A DNA stretch of 64,000 nt. Source: a virus. Made by a program: the position numbers and the translations under genes. Shown one piece after another: positions 42,191 through 50,658 of the stretch (positions are counted from its first letter, which is position 1; each line of letters starts with the position of its first letter). The notes below the pieces were generated by a model. That model was given only the letters and a program-made list of their open reading frames with translations. It searched no databases and was not told the DNA's origin. The stretch lies in the IMG/VR virus record IMGVR_UViG_3300013014_001014, positions 1 to 64,000 of that record; one strand, 5' to 3'.

Positions 42191-42429
42191 AACTTGAAAT
42201 AAAAGATTGTAAACATCCGTGGGAGAATTTACAAGTATTAGCTACAGGTGAGGTAAGAGTTTGTTGTTGGAGTTCACAGCACTTAGGCAATCTTAATAAA
42301 GATACACTCAACGATATTTGGCTTGGAAAAACTCTTCAAGAATTAAGAGAATTTGTTAAATCTAACAAATTACACCGTATTTGTAATGGCGCTCCATGTC
42401 CATATGTTCAAGCATATATAAAGAATTAA
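42187..42429 (+). CDS. SPASM domain protein, partner of the radical SAM core
   Basis: 80 aa. CKHPWENLQVLATGEVRVCCW near residue 8, then HLGNLNKDTLNDIW, and a final RICNGAPCPYVQ give the Cys spacing of SPASM domains, which carry an auxiliary Fe-S cluster. Normally this is fused C-terminal to the radical SAM barrel. Here it has its own ATG overlapping the core's stop, so the two may form a complex. It converges with the GT61 gene, overlapping by four bases. Confidence 0.75.
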   Translation: MKLEIKDCKHPWENLQVLATGEVRVCCWSSQHLGNLNKDTLNDIWLGKTLQELREFVKSNKLHRICNGAPCPYVQAYIKN

Positions 42430-43571
42430 GAATTTATACAATCTTTTAATTTTTGTATATCATTGAATTTAAATGGTTGATCTGGTACACGTCTACAAAC
42501 ATCTGGATACATATCCACACCCAATAATTCAACCCCACTTGTAATTAGATGTAATTTTGTTTGTTTGACTGTACATAACCACTCTAACATGGGTTTCCAT
42601 TCAGCATAATGTGGACCGGTGATAATAATATTTTTAGTACCTGGAGATTCAAAAATTATGTTAAATGTTGTAGATCCTCCTTGTTGTATAATACAGTCTG
42701 AATTATTTACTAATTTTATTTTTTCAAAAATATTAAGATCCATTAATTCTACATTTTCAAATCCTAAATGTTCTATTTCTTTATAAACTTCTTTTTCGTT
42801 CGTCATATATCTAAAGTGATACCATCCGTTTTTTTGAGTATCCAATCTAGATATAAAATTATTTTTTGCAAATGTTCTTTTTACTTTTTTGCTTTCTTCA
42901 ACTAATAAGTTATATAATTCGAATTGAGTGTCGCTCCATAACCAAACATCCTGAGAAGTATATGGTACAGGCAAAATTAACGTATCAATGTGATAAACTT
43001 TTCCCATTGTTAAAGGCAAAAATTTATCAAATAAATTATTATGTTTCAAATAAAAGTCAGTGATATCTTCAGCAAAATCACTTCTAAAACTCAATTTTTT
43101 TATAAAACTTTTATCGTTTACATCATTTGCATAATTTATTATGGGTCTTATTTGGCCAAATTTAACATTTGAGTTGTTTTTGCACATTTGGGGATAATAC
43201 CACATTTTTGGATATACATCTGTTAAAAAATGACTGTAATTCCATTCTAAATAATCATAACAAAAAAATAATTCATCTACGTGTTCATCTATTTTTAAAT
43301 TTTTAGATTCTTCGGAATATTCACCATATTCTATAGTAGGATTTTTTTCGTCATACCACAAAGCATTAGTATCAGGATGTCTATTAATGTATTTTTTAAT
43401 TCTATAATTTTCACTGTATACTTTTATATTATTATAAACATCGTCTAATGTAAGCTTAGAAAAATTTGTTAAATCAATAATACAATTCTTCAAAATAAAA
43501 CATTTATTTTTGTTTTTATAAATGTCTGGTATTATTTTTAATTCAGGAAACTTATATTGATCGAAATTCAT
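42426..43571 (-). CDS. Glycosyltransferase family 61
   Basis: 381 aa from ATG 43571 (MNFDQYKFPEL); a longer frame to 43643 would overlap the divergent gene. GT61 features: FCYDYLEWNYSHFLTDVYPKM near residue 125, NFISRLDTQKNGWYHFRYM near 260, MTNEKEVYKEIEHLGFENV, and CIIQQGGSTTFNIIF near 315. It is a second, diverged GT61 in the window (see 22785). It converges with the SPASM gene and diverges from the methyltransferase at 43612. Confidence 0.75.
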   Translation of the reverse strand: MNFDQYKFPELKIIPDIYKNKNKCFILKNCIIDLTNFSKLTLDDVYNNIKVYSENYRIKKYINRHPDTNALWYDEKNPTIEYGEYSEESKNLKIDEHVDELFFCYDYLEWNYSHFLTDVYPKMWYYPQMCKNNSNVKFGQIRPIINYANDVNDKSFIKKLSFRSDFAEDITDFYLKHNNLFDKFLPLTMGKVYHIDTLILPVPYTSQDVWLWSDTQFELYNLLVEESKKVKRTFAKNNFISRLDTQKNGWYHFRYMTNEKEVYKEIEHLGFENVELMDLNIFEKIKLVNNSDCIIQQGGSTTFNIIFESPGTKNIIITGPHYAEWKPMLEWLCTVKQTKLHLITSGVELLGVDMYPDVCRRVPDQPFKFNDIQKLKDCINS

Positions 43572-43611
43572 GTTAATATGTATTAAAATACATTCTAGTT
43601 TACTATTTTTT

Positions 43612-44223
43612 ATGAATAATTCTTTTAACGGGTGGTTACACATTGAGCAATTTAATTTAAATAAAGTTATTGATTTAGTCTTAACTAATGGAACATCAGA
43701 AACAATAAATTCAGATATGTGGTTAACTCCTATGATAGGGGATAAATCCGAATCGTTGTCTGTTTTAGATTTTGGGTGTGGAGTAGGACGTAATATTTTT
43801 GACTTTTCACAAAATTTTCAAAATTGGAAATTTTACGGATACGATAATCCACATATGCTAGATAAAGCAAATGAATATTCTAAACTAAAATTTAACAAGA
43901 CTATCTATGATTATTCAAACATAGAACTTATATCGAATTGGGAACAATTAAAAAAAATAAAATTTGATTGTATATATGCCACTATTGTTTTTCAACATAT
44001 ACACGAAAATGATCTTAATTTATATTTACAAGATATCAAGCAAATGACTCATAGACTAATTGTATCCGGAAGAAGATTCAATGATGATATAATTGATGGT
44101 AAGTATAAAAATACATGGCAGATATTGGAAAATAATGGATTCTACCCATCAAATGCCAAAGAAATAAATTATAAAATTGACGGTGATCCCGAACAACATA
44201 TAACATGTATATATGATCTTTGA
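43612..44223 (+). CDS. Class I SAM-dependent methyltransferase
   Basis: 203 aa from ATG 43612 (MNNSFNGWLHIEQ); upstream ATG 43570 would overlap the divergent GT61. VLDFGCGVGRNIFDFSQ near residue 56 is SAM motif I, KFYGYDNPHMLDKA motif II, and FDCIYATIVFQHI near 124 motif IV. This is the UbiE/Coq5-like general fold rather than the metal-dependent TylF type, so its acceptor may differ from those of the other five methyltransferases. Confidence 0.75.
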   Translation: MNNSFNGWLHIEQFNLNKVIDLVLTNGTSETINSDMWLTPMIGDKSESLSVLDFGCGVGRNIFDFSQNFQNWKFYGYDNPHMLDKANEYSKLKFNKTIYDYSNIELISNWEQLKKIKFDCIYATIVFQHIHENDLNLYLQDIKQMTHRLIVSGRRFNDDIIDGKYKNTWQILENNGFYPSNAKEINYKIDGDPEQHITCIYDL

Positions 44224-44302
44224 TTTAAAAGATTTGGAAATACAAGTTCTTAAAAAATTTGATTTGATTTATTGGACTATTCAAAATAATTATATAAAAT
44301 GA
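44213..44302 (+). CDS. Possible 29-aa leader/bridge ORF
   Basis: ATG 44213 opens a 29-codon frame that overlaps the end of the methyltransferase gene by 11 bases and stops in an ATGA overlap with the GT gene at 44299. It fills the 75-nt gap exactly and so could relay ribosomes by translational coupling. Its short peptide has no recognisable function, and it may be chance. Confidence 0.3.
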   Translation: MIFDLKDLEIQVLKKFDLIYWTIQNNYIK

Positions 44303-45075
44303 TTATAAATAAAAAAAATGTTTTAATTAGTATTCCTGTTAAAAACTGTGCGCCTTGGTTGGAAACCACAATTAAACAAATTATTAACTTGAATTATGAT
44401 AAAGAAAACTTGTCTATTGTTTTTGTAGAGAATGATAGTGAGGATAATTCATTTGCCGTAATAGAATATTGTATACACGAATTGTTATCAAAATATAGAT
44501 ACAGATCTATAAAATACGAGAAAAAAGATATCGGATTTAAATTACCACACGAATCCAGACATGACTTTAGACATATGGATAAAAGAATGAATAGTTTAAA
44601 AACTATACGTAATTATATAGTTGATAATTATTTAGCGGATAATTGTTATATATGGTGGGTAGACGCGGATTATCAATATATCCCACCAAACTTTTTAAAA
44701 GAATCTGTAGAGTTTGGTACCGATATCATCATGCCACGTGTTGAAGTTAATGGTATAAATTATGATGGAATGACTCATGCATACATTGACGGCGTTGGTA
44801 TTCCTATAGATGAAGTAGCAAAAAAATTTGATGATGTATTTTATCCAATGAATTTGGTAGAATGTGCTTCTTTGGTTTCTAGAAAAGTATTCGATAGTGG
44901 TATCAGATATGATAGTGGTCCTTTAAAAGGAAATGACGGTATTACTGAACATTATTATCAAGAAGGTCCACATTTTTCTCATAGAGCAAAATTAGCTGGA
45001 TTTAAATTATACGGTTCATTAAAGCACGTAATTATTCATCAACCAATAAATGGTACTATACCATACAATGATTAG
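44299..45075 (+). CDS. GT-A glycosyltransferase, Anp1/GT2-like
   Basis: 258 aa. VLISIPVKNCAPWLETTIKQI opens a GT-A fold, IVFVENDSEDNSFAVIE the first acidic site, RMNSLKTIRNYIVD the Arg helix of Anp1-type enzymes, and YIWWVDADYQYIPPNFL near residue 113 the DxD. GTDIIMPRV follows as in GT62/Anp1 mannosyltransferases. A TAATTATA box lies four bases before the ATG, which may be a promoter or chance. The family number is uncertain; transferase activity is not. Confidence 0.75.
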   Translation: MIINKKNVLISIPVKNCAPWLETTIKQIINLNYDKENLSIVFVENDSEDNSFAVIEYCIHELLSKYRYRSIKYEKKDIGFKLPHESRHDFRHMDKRMNSLKTIRNYIVDNYLADNCYIWWVDADYQYIPPNFLKESVEFGTDIIMPRVEVNGINYDGMTHAYIDGVGIPIDEVAKKFDDVFYPMNLVECASLVSRKVFDSGIRYDSGPLKGNDGITEHYYQEGPHFSHRAKLAGFKLYGSLKHVIIHQPINGTIPYND

Positions 45076-45077
45076 TT

Positions 45078-45698
45078 ATGCATATAAATTTTAAAGATAT
45101 AGAAGTTAAAGTATTGACTATACCAAGTAATACTTCAAGACTTGATCAATTTAAGCGTGTTTTTGAAGATAAGTTAAACTTCGATGTATATTATGGTATA
45201 ACATTACCCAGACCATTAGGATGTGATATATCTTTAATAAAGCTGTGGAATATTATTAAACCACCGATTCTTATATTAGAAGACGATTGTTGTCCAACCG
45301 AATGGTTCAAAACTGAAATGAATGTTCCTGATGATGCTGATGTCGTTCATATAGGAACATCTGGTTGGGGAGTTAAAGATGGTAAATCTGAATGGAATAA
45401 TTTATCTCTCTCAAAATATAACGATGATTATTATAAAATAAGTGGTATGACCAGTACACATGGTATGTTGTTTTTAACGCAACGATATTTAGAAAACTTA
45501 AAATCTATAGGTCAAAAATATCCTTTTTTATGTGAAGTTGGAGGAGTAGGAATTGATTATTTTACATGTCAATATCAACATGAATATAATGTATATGGTG
45601 TAGCTAAACCACTTGTTTATCAAAATGATCCATCTACTGAATGTATGACTAAATATCCTCTAGAAAATATTTATAAAAAATTAAAAGAAAATGTATGA
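45078..45698 (+). CDS. Glycosyltransferase family 25-like
   Basis: 206 aa. VLTIPSNTSRLDQFKRVF at the start, PPILILEDDCCPTEWFK near residue 66 with the acidic EDD metal site, and ISGMTSTHGMLFLTQRYLENL near 122 are typical of LPS glycosyltransferases of family 25 (LpsA/LgtB-like), which often add galactose. Length is normal. It lies two bases after the previous gene and overlaps the fucosyltransferase by four. Confidence 0.7.
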   Translation: MHINFKDIEVKVLTIPSNTSRLDQFKRVFEDKLNFDVYYGITLPRPLGCDISLIKLWNIIKPPILILEDDCCPTEWFKTEMNVPDDADVVHIGTSGWGVKDGKSEWNNLSLSKYNDDYYKISGMTSTHGMLFLTQRYLENLKSIGQKYPFLCEVGGVGIDYFTCQYQHEYNVYGVAKPLVYQNDPSTECMTKYPLENIYKKLKENV

Positions 45699-46501
45699 AT
45701 GTTGTTTGTCCGAATTTAAATCATATACCTGAGTCATTTTGGAATTACAAATTAAAAAATCAAAATATTAACATCACTATTAAATTCGGATATCCAAATA
45801 CTTTTGAAGACAATGTTATTGTTACTGATACGGAGATTTTAAATCTGAATCAAGATTATAAGAACATATGTGGATGGATAATTGAGTCTTCTGATATCTT
45901 AGAACATTTTACAACTGGATATTTTGAAAAAGTAAAGAATAACTTGTACATGTTTAAAAAAATATACACTCACGATATAGATTTGTTAAATTATTCTGAT
46001 AAATTTGTTTTTTATCCACACGGCGATTGTTGGATTAAAGATCCTAAGTTTAATAAAACCAAACTAATCTCAATGATATCATCTGGTAAAGATTGGATAT
46101 CTGGTCATAGATTTAGATTAGAAATTGTAAAAAATATTTCTACTAAAATTGATTTTTTTGGCAGAGATACAAATCCTATTGATAGAAAAGAAGATGCTCT
46201 TAACGAATATATGTTTTCTATTGCAATGGAGAACTGTAAAAAAGATTATTATTTTACCGAAAAATTAATTGATTGTTTTAGAACAAAAACAATCCCAATT
46301 TACTGGGGATGTCCATCTATAGGCAATTTTTTTGATGTAAACGGAATACTTACATTTAATACGGTTGAAGAGTTAAAATCAATTCTACTAAACTTAACAA
46401 ATGAATATTACTATTCAAAAATTAAATCAATCGAATTTAATTATAAAAAATCATTTGAATATGATTCACCTTTTAGTAATTGTCAGATATTTTTTGAATA
46501 A
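45695..46501 (+). CDS. Glycosyltransferase family 10, alpha-1,3/4-fucosyltransferase-like
   Basis: 268 aa. The donor-site signature is complete: YMFSIAMENCKKDYYFTEKL near residue 170, then FRTKTIPIYWGCPSIGNFF, matching the alpha-1,3-fucosyltransferase motif in which TEK contacts GDP-fucose. The N-terminal half (YKNICGWIIESSDIL) is the acceptor domain. GDP-fucose is the expected donor; the GDP-mannose 4,6-dehydratase at 55878 could feed it. It converges with the methyltransferase gene, overlapping by 19 bases. Confidence 0.85.
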   Translation: MNVVCPNLNHIPESFWNYKLKNQNINITIKFGYPNTFEDNVIVTDTEILNLNQDYKNICGWIIESSDILEHFTTGYFEKVKNNLYMFKKIYTHDIDLLNYSDKFVFYPHGDCWIKDPKFNKTKLISMISSGKDWISGHRFRLEIVKNISTKIDFFGRDTNPIDRKEDALNEYMFSIAMENCKKDYYFTEKLIDCFRTKTIPIYWGCPSIGNFFDVNGILTFNTVEELKSILLNLTNEYYYSKIKSIEFNYKKSFEYDSPFSNCQIFFE

Positions 46502-47214
46502 ATAAATTTATTATAATTTTGATAATTTGTTTGTGGTCGTTCGTCTTCTATAATATATTCTTCTAAATTTAGTCCTTCAAATGACGTTGAGTTCCACGTG
46601 TAAAATTTTTTACTACACTTGTTTGTAAGTTTATTTAAATATTCAAGTCTATTATTCATTTCAATTTCTGAAATACAATAGTTTGAAATTACAAGATCAT
46701 AATTTTCATTTATTTTATCAATATCAAAACATGATATTATATCAATATCTAGATCTGTTTTATTAAAATAATATTTTTGTAATTGTGTGACATTAGGTAA
46801 ATCTATTATAGAATAATTTAATTTATGATTTTTCATTATATTCTTTAAATAAAAACATAATCCTCCGTATCCCCCTCCAATTTCAATTATTTTTATATCA
46901 TTTTTATTATACCAATTTTCAATTTTCGATTTAATTAATAAAGCATGATAAATATATCTTAAATTTGACGGAGATATATGAAATCCTTCTATATCATAGA
47001 TACTCGGATTTCCTATGCTGTCATTTATTTTGATTAAATCAGTGTAATTTTCGACATTAGAATTAAACTCATTTTCGATTAGTTTTTTATATTGCAATCC
47101 AAACTCATGAGATACATGTTCTAACATGTAGGTAAAATCACAATGTCTTTTGAAATTGATATCTATATTTGACAAAAAATTATTATAAACCAAATATGTA
47201 TTATCTATTTTCAT
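46483..47214 (-). CDS. Putative sugar O-methyltransferase
   Basis: 243 aa. IKIIEIGGGYGGLCFYLK near residue 107 is SAM motif I of the putative sugar O-methyltransferase group. LNYSIIDLPNVTQLQKYY follows as the second motif, and YDLVISNYCISEIEM near 170 the post-II strand. The N-terminal 100 residues are a helical lid. In this locus it probably methylates a hydroxyl of a fucose-containing glycan, as it sits between two fucosyltransferases. Confidence 0.65.
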   Translation of the reverse strand: MKIDNTYLVYNNFLSNIDINFKRHCDFTYMLEHVSHEFGLQYKKLIENEFNSNVENYTDLIKINDSIGNPSIYDIEGFHISPSNLRYIYHALLIKSKIENWYNKNDIKIIEIGGGYGGLCFYLKNIMKNHKLNYSIIDLPNVTQLQKYYFNKTDLDIDIISCFDIDKINENYDLVISNYCISEIEMNNRLEYLNKLTNKCSKKFYTWNSTSFEGLNLEEYIIEDERPQTNYQNYNKFIYSKNI

Positions 47215-47215
47215 T

Positions 47216-47974
47216 TTAAATTTGTATCCAACTTTTTGGAATTATATTTTTAGAATCTATATCAGATTGATCGGAGAACCATTTTTTTGGTCCTACTACA
47301 GTTTTATTGTTGTTTTTATTTAACCAAGCGCTCCACCAACTAAATGTACTATTAGCAATTATGTTGTGGTCACATAAACTCATCAATATCAAATCAATCA
47401 TTTCATCATTAAATATAGAATAATACGAGTTTGGATAATTTTGTTTAACAAATTCTATGTCATCTGATATGAATAAAAATGAACAATTCTTATAAATGTC
47501 CATAGCTTGTTTGTAGTAATCGTGTGTAAGAATATTGTATATATGATTGTGGGATAAATAATCACCTCTTCTTATATGAACCGATACAATCGGTCTTGGA
47601 ATTGTTTTTATAAATTCCTCTATTTCATTTTTCCTGTATGAAAGATTATACAAATTTATAACTTCTTCTCTTTTATTTTTAAAATATAATACTGATTGAA
47701 AATAACCATCTAATAGAAGATTCTCCGAGTAGGGAATTGTATCATAAGAATGTTTTAATTCAGTATAATTGTTTTTGCAAATAAAATCTCTTGTTGTTTT
47801 AACATTTTTAAATATAGTATCTTTATATTTTATTGATTTACACCCCTGCATGGGAGTATAACATTTATCAAAATCAAATACAGCAATATCATTATTTTCC
47901 AATGCGTGTACATAAGTCGTTGATATTTGAAATAATTGATTACCAATTCCACCTTTTAAATTACAACTTATCAT
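47216..47974 (-). CDS. Glycosyltransferase family 11, alpha-1,2-fucosyltransferase
   Basis: 252 aa from ATG 47974, which overlaps the preceding stop as ATGA (a longer frame exists). All GT11 motifs are present: LKGGIGNQLFQISTTY at residue 6, VSVHIRRGDYLSH near 134 (the GDP-binding HxRRGD), SFLFISDDIEF, and NIIANSTFSWWSAWLN near 212. It transfers fucose from GDP-fucose to galactose in known enzymes. One of two fucosyltransferases in the block. Confidence 0.9.
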   Translation of the reverse strand: MISCNLKGGIGNQLFQISTTYVHALENNDIAVFDFDKCYTPMQGCKSIKYKDTIFKNVKTTRDFICKNNYTELKHSYDTIPYSENLLLDGYFQSVLYFKNKREEVINLYNLSYRKNEIEEFIKTIPRPIVSVHIRRGDYLSHNHIYNILTHDYYKQAMDIYKNCSFLFISDDIEFVKQNYPNSYYSIFNDEMIDLILMSLCDHNIIANSTFSWWSAWLNKNNNKTVVGPKKWFSDQSDIDSKNIIPKSWIQI

Positions 47975-48531
47975 AACAGCTCGTAAATCCAACAACCTTC
48001 ATTTGTATGTTTTGTGTTTTTTAATAGTTCATTAACTGCTTTTTTAACACCTGGCCAAGAATCCGAATCTGCCCAATAGTCATGTCCAGATAATATTCCA
48101 TTTTTTTTAACTTTTGGTAACCAATGAATTATATCATTTTTTACGTCTTCATATTCATGAGAAGCGTCAATAAAAATAAAATCTATCGAATCGTCATCAA
48201 AAAGTTTTGAAGCTTCTACAGATGGTAGACGGAGATCGGTATAATAGTTTTCAAACGGAGACATATTGTTTTTAAATATATTATATAGATCTGATACTTC
48301 ATCGTATGATTGATGTTCAACGCTACCATTCCAAGTATCCACACATATAAATTTTATGTCTTTTTTAGAATTTATAATTTCGACCACCATATATGCAGCT
48401 GATTGACCTTTCCAGCTTCCTATTTCAATAAATGTACTATTGTTAGGAAATCTTTTAACCATTTCTGAATACAACTTTGGATATGTAAAAAAAGAATTGT
48501 TAAATTGTGGTTCGGTGTATATGTGATTCAT
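47971..48531 (-). CDS. Class I SAM-dependent methyltransferase (methyltransferase_24 type)
   Basis: 186 aa from ATG 48531; ATGs at 48558 and 48564 are also in frame and add an odd duplicated NHIYT segment. FIEIGSWKGQSAAYMV near residue 35 is SAM motif I, FICVDTWNG motif II, FIFIDASHEYEDVKNDI near 117 the metal-dependent acidic site, and GILSGHDYW the closing strand. This is the CmcI/TylF-like class also seen at 6947, 20724 and 26596. It is coupled to the GT11 gene by ATGA. Confidence 0.75.
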   Translation of the reverse strand: MNHIYTEPQFNNSFFTYPKLYSEMVKRFPNNSTFIEIGSWKGQSAAYMVVEIINSKKDIKFICVDTWNGSVEHQSYDEVSDLYNIFKNNMSPFENYYTDLRLPSVEASKLFDDDSIDFIFIDASHEYEDVKNDIIHWLPKVKKNGILSGHDYWADSDSWPGVKKAVNELLKNTKHTNEGCWIYELL

Positions 48532-48547
48532 TTTTGTATATATATGG

Positions 48548-49207
48548 TTATACTTCATATCCATGACATCCGAATGTCTTTAAGTTTTGATTTTCTGGAA
48601 GTATTTTCTCTTTAGAAAATTTCAAAGCAACTTCAAATGGCGCAAACACGTTTCCGTGTTTTTCATATAATTTATGATTATGTACACATATTGTGTTGTC
48701 TTCGTTAACAGAATAGTGATTTAAGTGTTTGTAATAACATCCAAACATTGTTGATGCAAATGGTATGTGTTCAATATTGGGGGTATTTAATAATCTTTTA
48801 CTTCGTAAACTAAATCCTCCATTTCCAACTCTTATGTGTTTATTGTCTGGGTCTATATAACAACTATCTGTATATGGCCAAGGCGCGCCTATATAATCAT
48901 ATTTCAAAAATTCATCAGTCCACAAATGTGGATTTATTACAAATCCATCGTGTTGAACAACCAAACAAAATTCAGTATCTACATGTTTATATAAATCGTA
49001 TATCATGTAGTGACTATATGCCTCTATGGATGTTAAATGTCTACACTTTTCAATTTTTATGTGTGGATCAACCTGTATTTTTTCGTGGGTAATTAATTTA
49101 ATTTCATTAAAATTTATATTTTTCGAACAATGTAGAATTGAATTTATAGACTCATTTAACTTTACTGAAGTAACGCATATAAGAGTAACATCTTTTAAAT
49201 TAATCAT
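48548..49207 (-). CDS. DUF5672-type glycosyltransferase-like protein
   Basis: 219 aa from ATG 49207. TEFCLVVQHDGFVINPHLW near residue 79, YDYIGAPWPYT near 102 and VGNGGFSLRSKRLL near 126 are the diagnostic stretches of the DUF5672 family, a GT-A-like group of eukaryotic, bacterial and viral glycan loci with unknown specificity. The QHDG motif is probably the metal site. The start lies one base after the stop of the preceding gene. Confidence 0.75.
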   Translation of the reverse strand: MINLKDVTLICVTSVKLNESINSILHCSKNINFNEIKLITHEKIQVDPHIKIEKCRHLTSIEAYSHYMIYDLYKHVDTEFCLVVQHDGFVINPHLWTDEFLKYDYIGAPWPYTDSCYIDPDNKHIRVGNGGFSLRSKRLLNTPNIEHIPFASTMFGCYYKHLNHYSVNEDNTICVHNHKLYEKHGNVFAPFEVALKFSKEKILPENQNLKTFGCHGYEV

Positions 49208-49208
49208 A

Positions 49209-49871
49209 TTAGAAAAGTGGGGTTTTAGCACAGTCGTTATATAGATGTGTGCTTCTTCCTGGGATACAACTTGCTATTTTTCTATTTTTAGCTCTCAACA
49301 ACAAAAATGATTCATAATCCCAACACGAAGTTGGATTTAGTTTAAATCTTTCAATCCACACATTATAATCCGATTTCAATGTATCATATTTACATGCAAA
49401 TGTACCTGTTGTAGAATTTGTAAATTTCCAATGAGAATTTTTAGTTAAAAAAACTATAGTTCTTTCGCCAATATCCGTAACCTCTGGGTTTGTCCAACCG
49501 CTGTATGAATACTTATCTGGATGGTCATATAAAGTAACGTAATCTGAATGTTGTAATCCTTCTTCAATCAGTTTATCAGATCCGATTTTATGTAAATAAT
49601 CATCTTCTACTAAATATAAACTATCATTCGTGGTAAAATTATTTAAACAAAAATCTAATTTATTAATAAAATATGTAGATCTGCCTCTAACTTTATTTTC
49701 TATAAAGTTTATATTCTTTGATTTAACGAAATTTACAAACTCATTGTTTAGATTATCACCCAACACATAAATTTGATCATCTTTGAAAATTTCACATAAA
49801 TTATTGAAAGATGTTTTTTTACAGATTTTACTGTTTGTGTTTTCACATATGGACAATATTATTCTTAACAT
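49209..49871 (-). CDS. Probable GT-A glycosyltransferase
   Basis: 220 aa. IILSICENTNSKICKK at the start, DSLYLVEDDYLHKIG near residue 88 (EDD metal site), and KFTNSTTGTFACKYDTLKSDYNVW near 148 indicate a small GT-A enzyme. SCWDYESFLLL near 183 supplies an acidic acceptor residue. It starts divergently from the structural gene at 49900, separated by 28 bases that contain boxes on both strands. Confidence 0.6.
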   Translation of the reverse strand: MLRIILSICENTNSKICKKTSFNNLCEIFKDDQIYVLGDNLNNEFVNFVKSKNINFIENKVRGRSTYFINKLDFCLNNFTTNDSLYLVEDDYLHKIGSDKLIEEGLQHSDYVTLYDHPDKYSYSGWTNPEVTDIGERTIVFLTKNSHWKFTNSTTGTFACKYDTLKSDYNVWIERFKLNPTSCWDYESFLLLRAKNRKIASCIPGRSTHLYNDCAKTPLF

Positions 49872-49874
49872 AAC

Positions 49875-49894
49875 TATTTATATCTATATTTATA
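49875..49894 (+). promoter_or_regulatory. Two late-type boxes TATTTATA
   Basis: TATTTATA at 49875-49882 and 49887-49894; the second ends five bases before the ATG at 49900. They head the virion-protein run at 49.9-55.2 kb. Confidence 0.5.
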
Positions 49895-49899
49895 AGTAT

Positions 49900-50442
49900 A
49901 TGTCTAAATTACGAGAATTAGGAGATCTTGGCGACAGAATGATGCAAGGTTTACCTTTTGCACAAGGAGGAGCTGTTTCTGGTGCTTCTGATGTATCTAC
50001 ATTTACGAGTCCTGATGTATCACAAGATCCGAGTAATTTTGACACATTAACCGATAAAAGCAAGATTACCGTTAGTTCAAAAGATTCAATGTCAAAAGTA
50101 ACACCATTTGGTCCATATACTGGCCAAAATCCAAGAGATTATGTGGGAGATGTTGAAAAAATCAAATACAAAGTAACTCCTGATGAAATTATCATGGGTA
50201 TTGATTATGAAATGAAGAAACTTGTACTAAAAGATAAGCAAGTAGCCAAACAAAACGTCGTGAATAATCTAAAAAATGACCACCAGTATTATAGCAAACT
50301 ACATATGTTAGATATTGAAGATGGAAAAGAAGAAAAGAAATCAGAAGAAATAACTGATTATCGCACACCACAAGAAAAAGCTATTGCTGAAATAATGAGA
50401 GATTTGCACGAAAAGAAGAAACAACGTAGAAATTGGAGTTAA
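49900..50442 (+). CDS. Phage structural-type protein, 180 aa
   Basis: Start ATG 49900 is chosen over an upstream frame that would cross the boxes. Low-complexity N-terminus (GLPFAQGGAVSGASDVS). The C-terminal VTPDEIIMGIDYEMKKLVLKD followed by KQVAKQNVVNNLKNDHQYYSKL resembles the DUF5661-like segment of the gene at 50651 (GIQIEMEHTND, YYSKL), so the two share a module. Probable virion or virion-assembly role; first gene of the late block. Confidence 0.55.
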   Translation: MSKLRELGDLGDRMMQGLPFAQGGAVSGASDVSTFTSPDVSQDPSNFDTLTDKSKITVSSKDSMSKVTPFGPYTGQNPRDYVGDVEKIKYKVTPDEIIMGIDYEMKKLVLKDKQVAKQNVVNNLKNDHQYYSKLHMLDIEDGKEEKKSEEITDYRTPQEKAIAEIMRDLHEKKKQRRNWS

Positions 50443-50450
50443 TATTTATT
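50443..50450 (+). promoter_or_regulatory. Late-type box TATTTATT
   Basis: Ends four bases before the ATG at 50455. Confidence 0.45.
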
Positions 50451-50454
50451 ATAT

Positions 50455-50658
50455 ATGAGAAATTTTGCTAAAGACGGACCACCTCAATATCGTAAACCAG
50501 ATCCACTTCATAAAGGATGGCATTATATTGGCGATGGTAAATTTCACGATCCCACTTTGGGAAGTGATGCAATGCGAGGTCGTAGATGGATGATTGATCC
50601 AAGTGCGGGAAACGGTAAAAGCTTTTCAAAATTTCAACAAGGAATGAAAAATGATTAA
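50455..50658 (+). CDS. Small structural-region protein, 67 aa
   Basis: Unrecognised. Short, basic and Gly/Pro/Asp-rich (KDGPPQYRKPDPLHKGWHYI, then GRRWMIDPSAGNGKS), probably poorly folded alone. Own TATTTATT box four bases before the ATG, and eight-base overlap with the next gene, so it belongs to the late virion block. Confidence 0.5.
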   Translation: MRNFAKDGPPQYRKPDPLHKGWHYIGDGKFHDPTLGSDAMRGRRWMIDPSAGNGKSFSKFQQGMKND

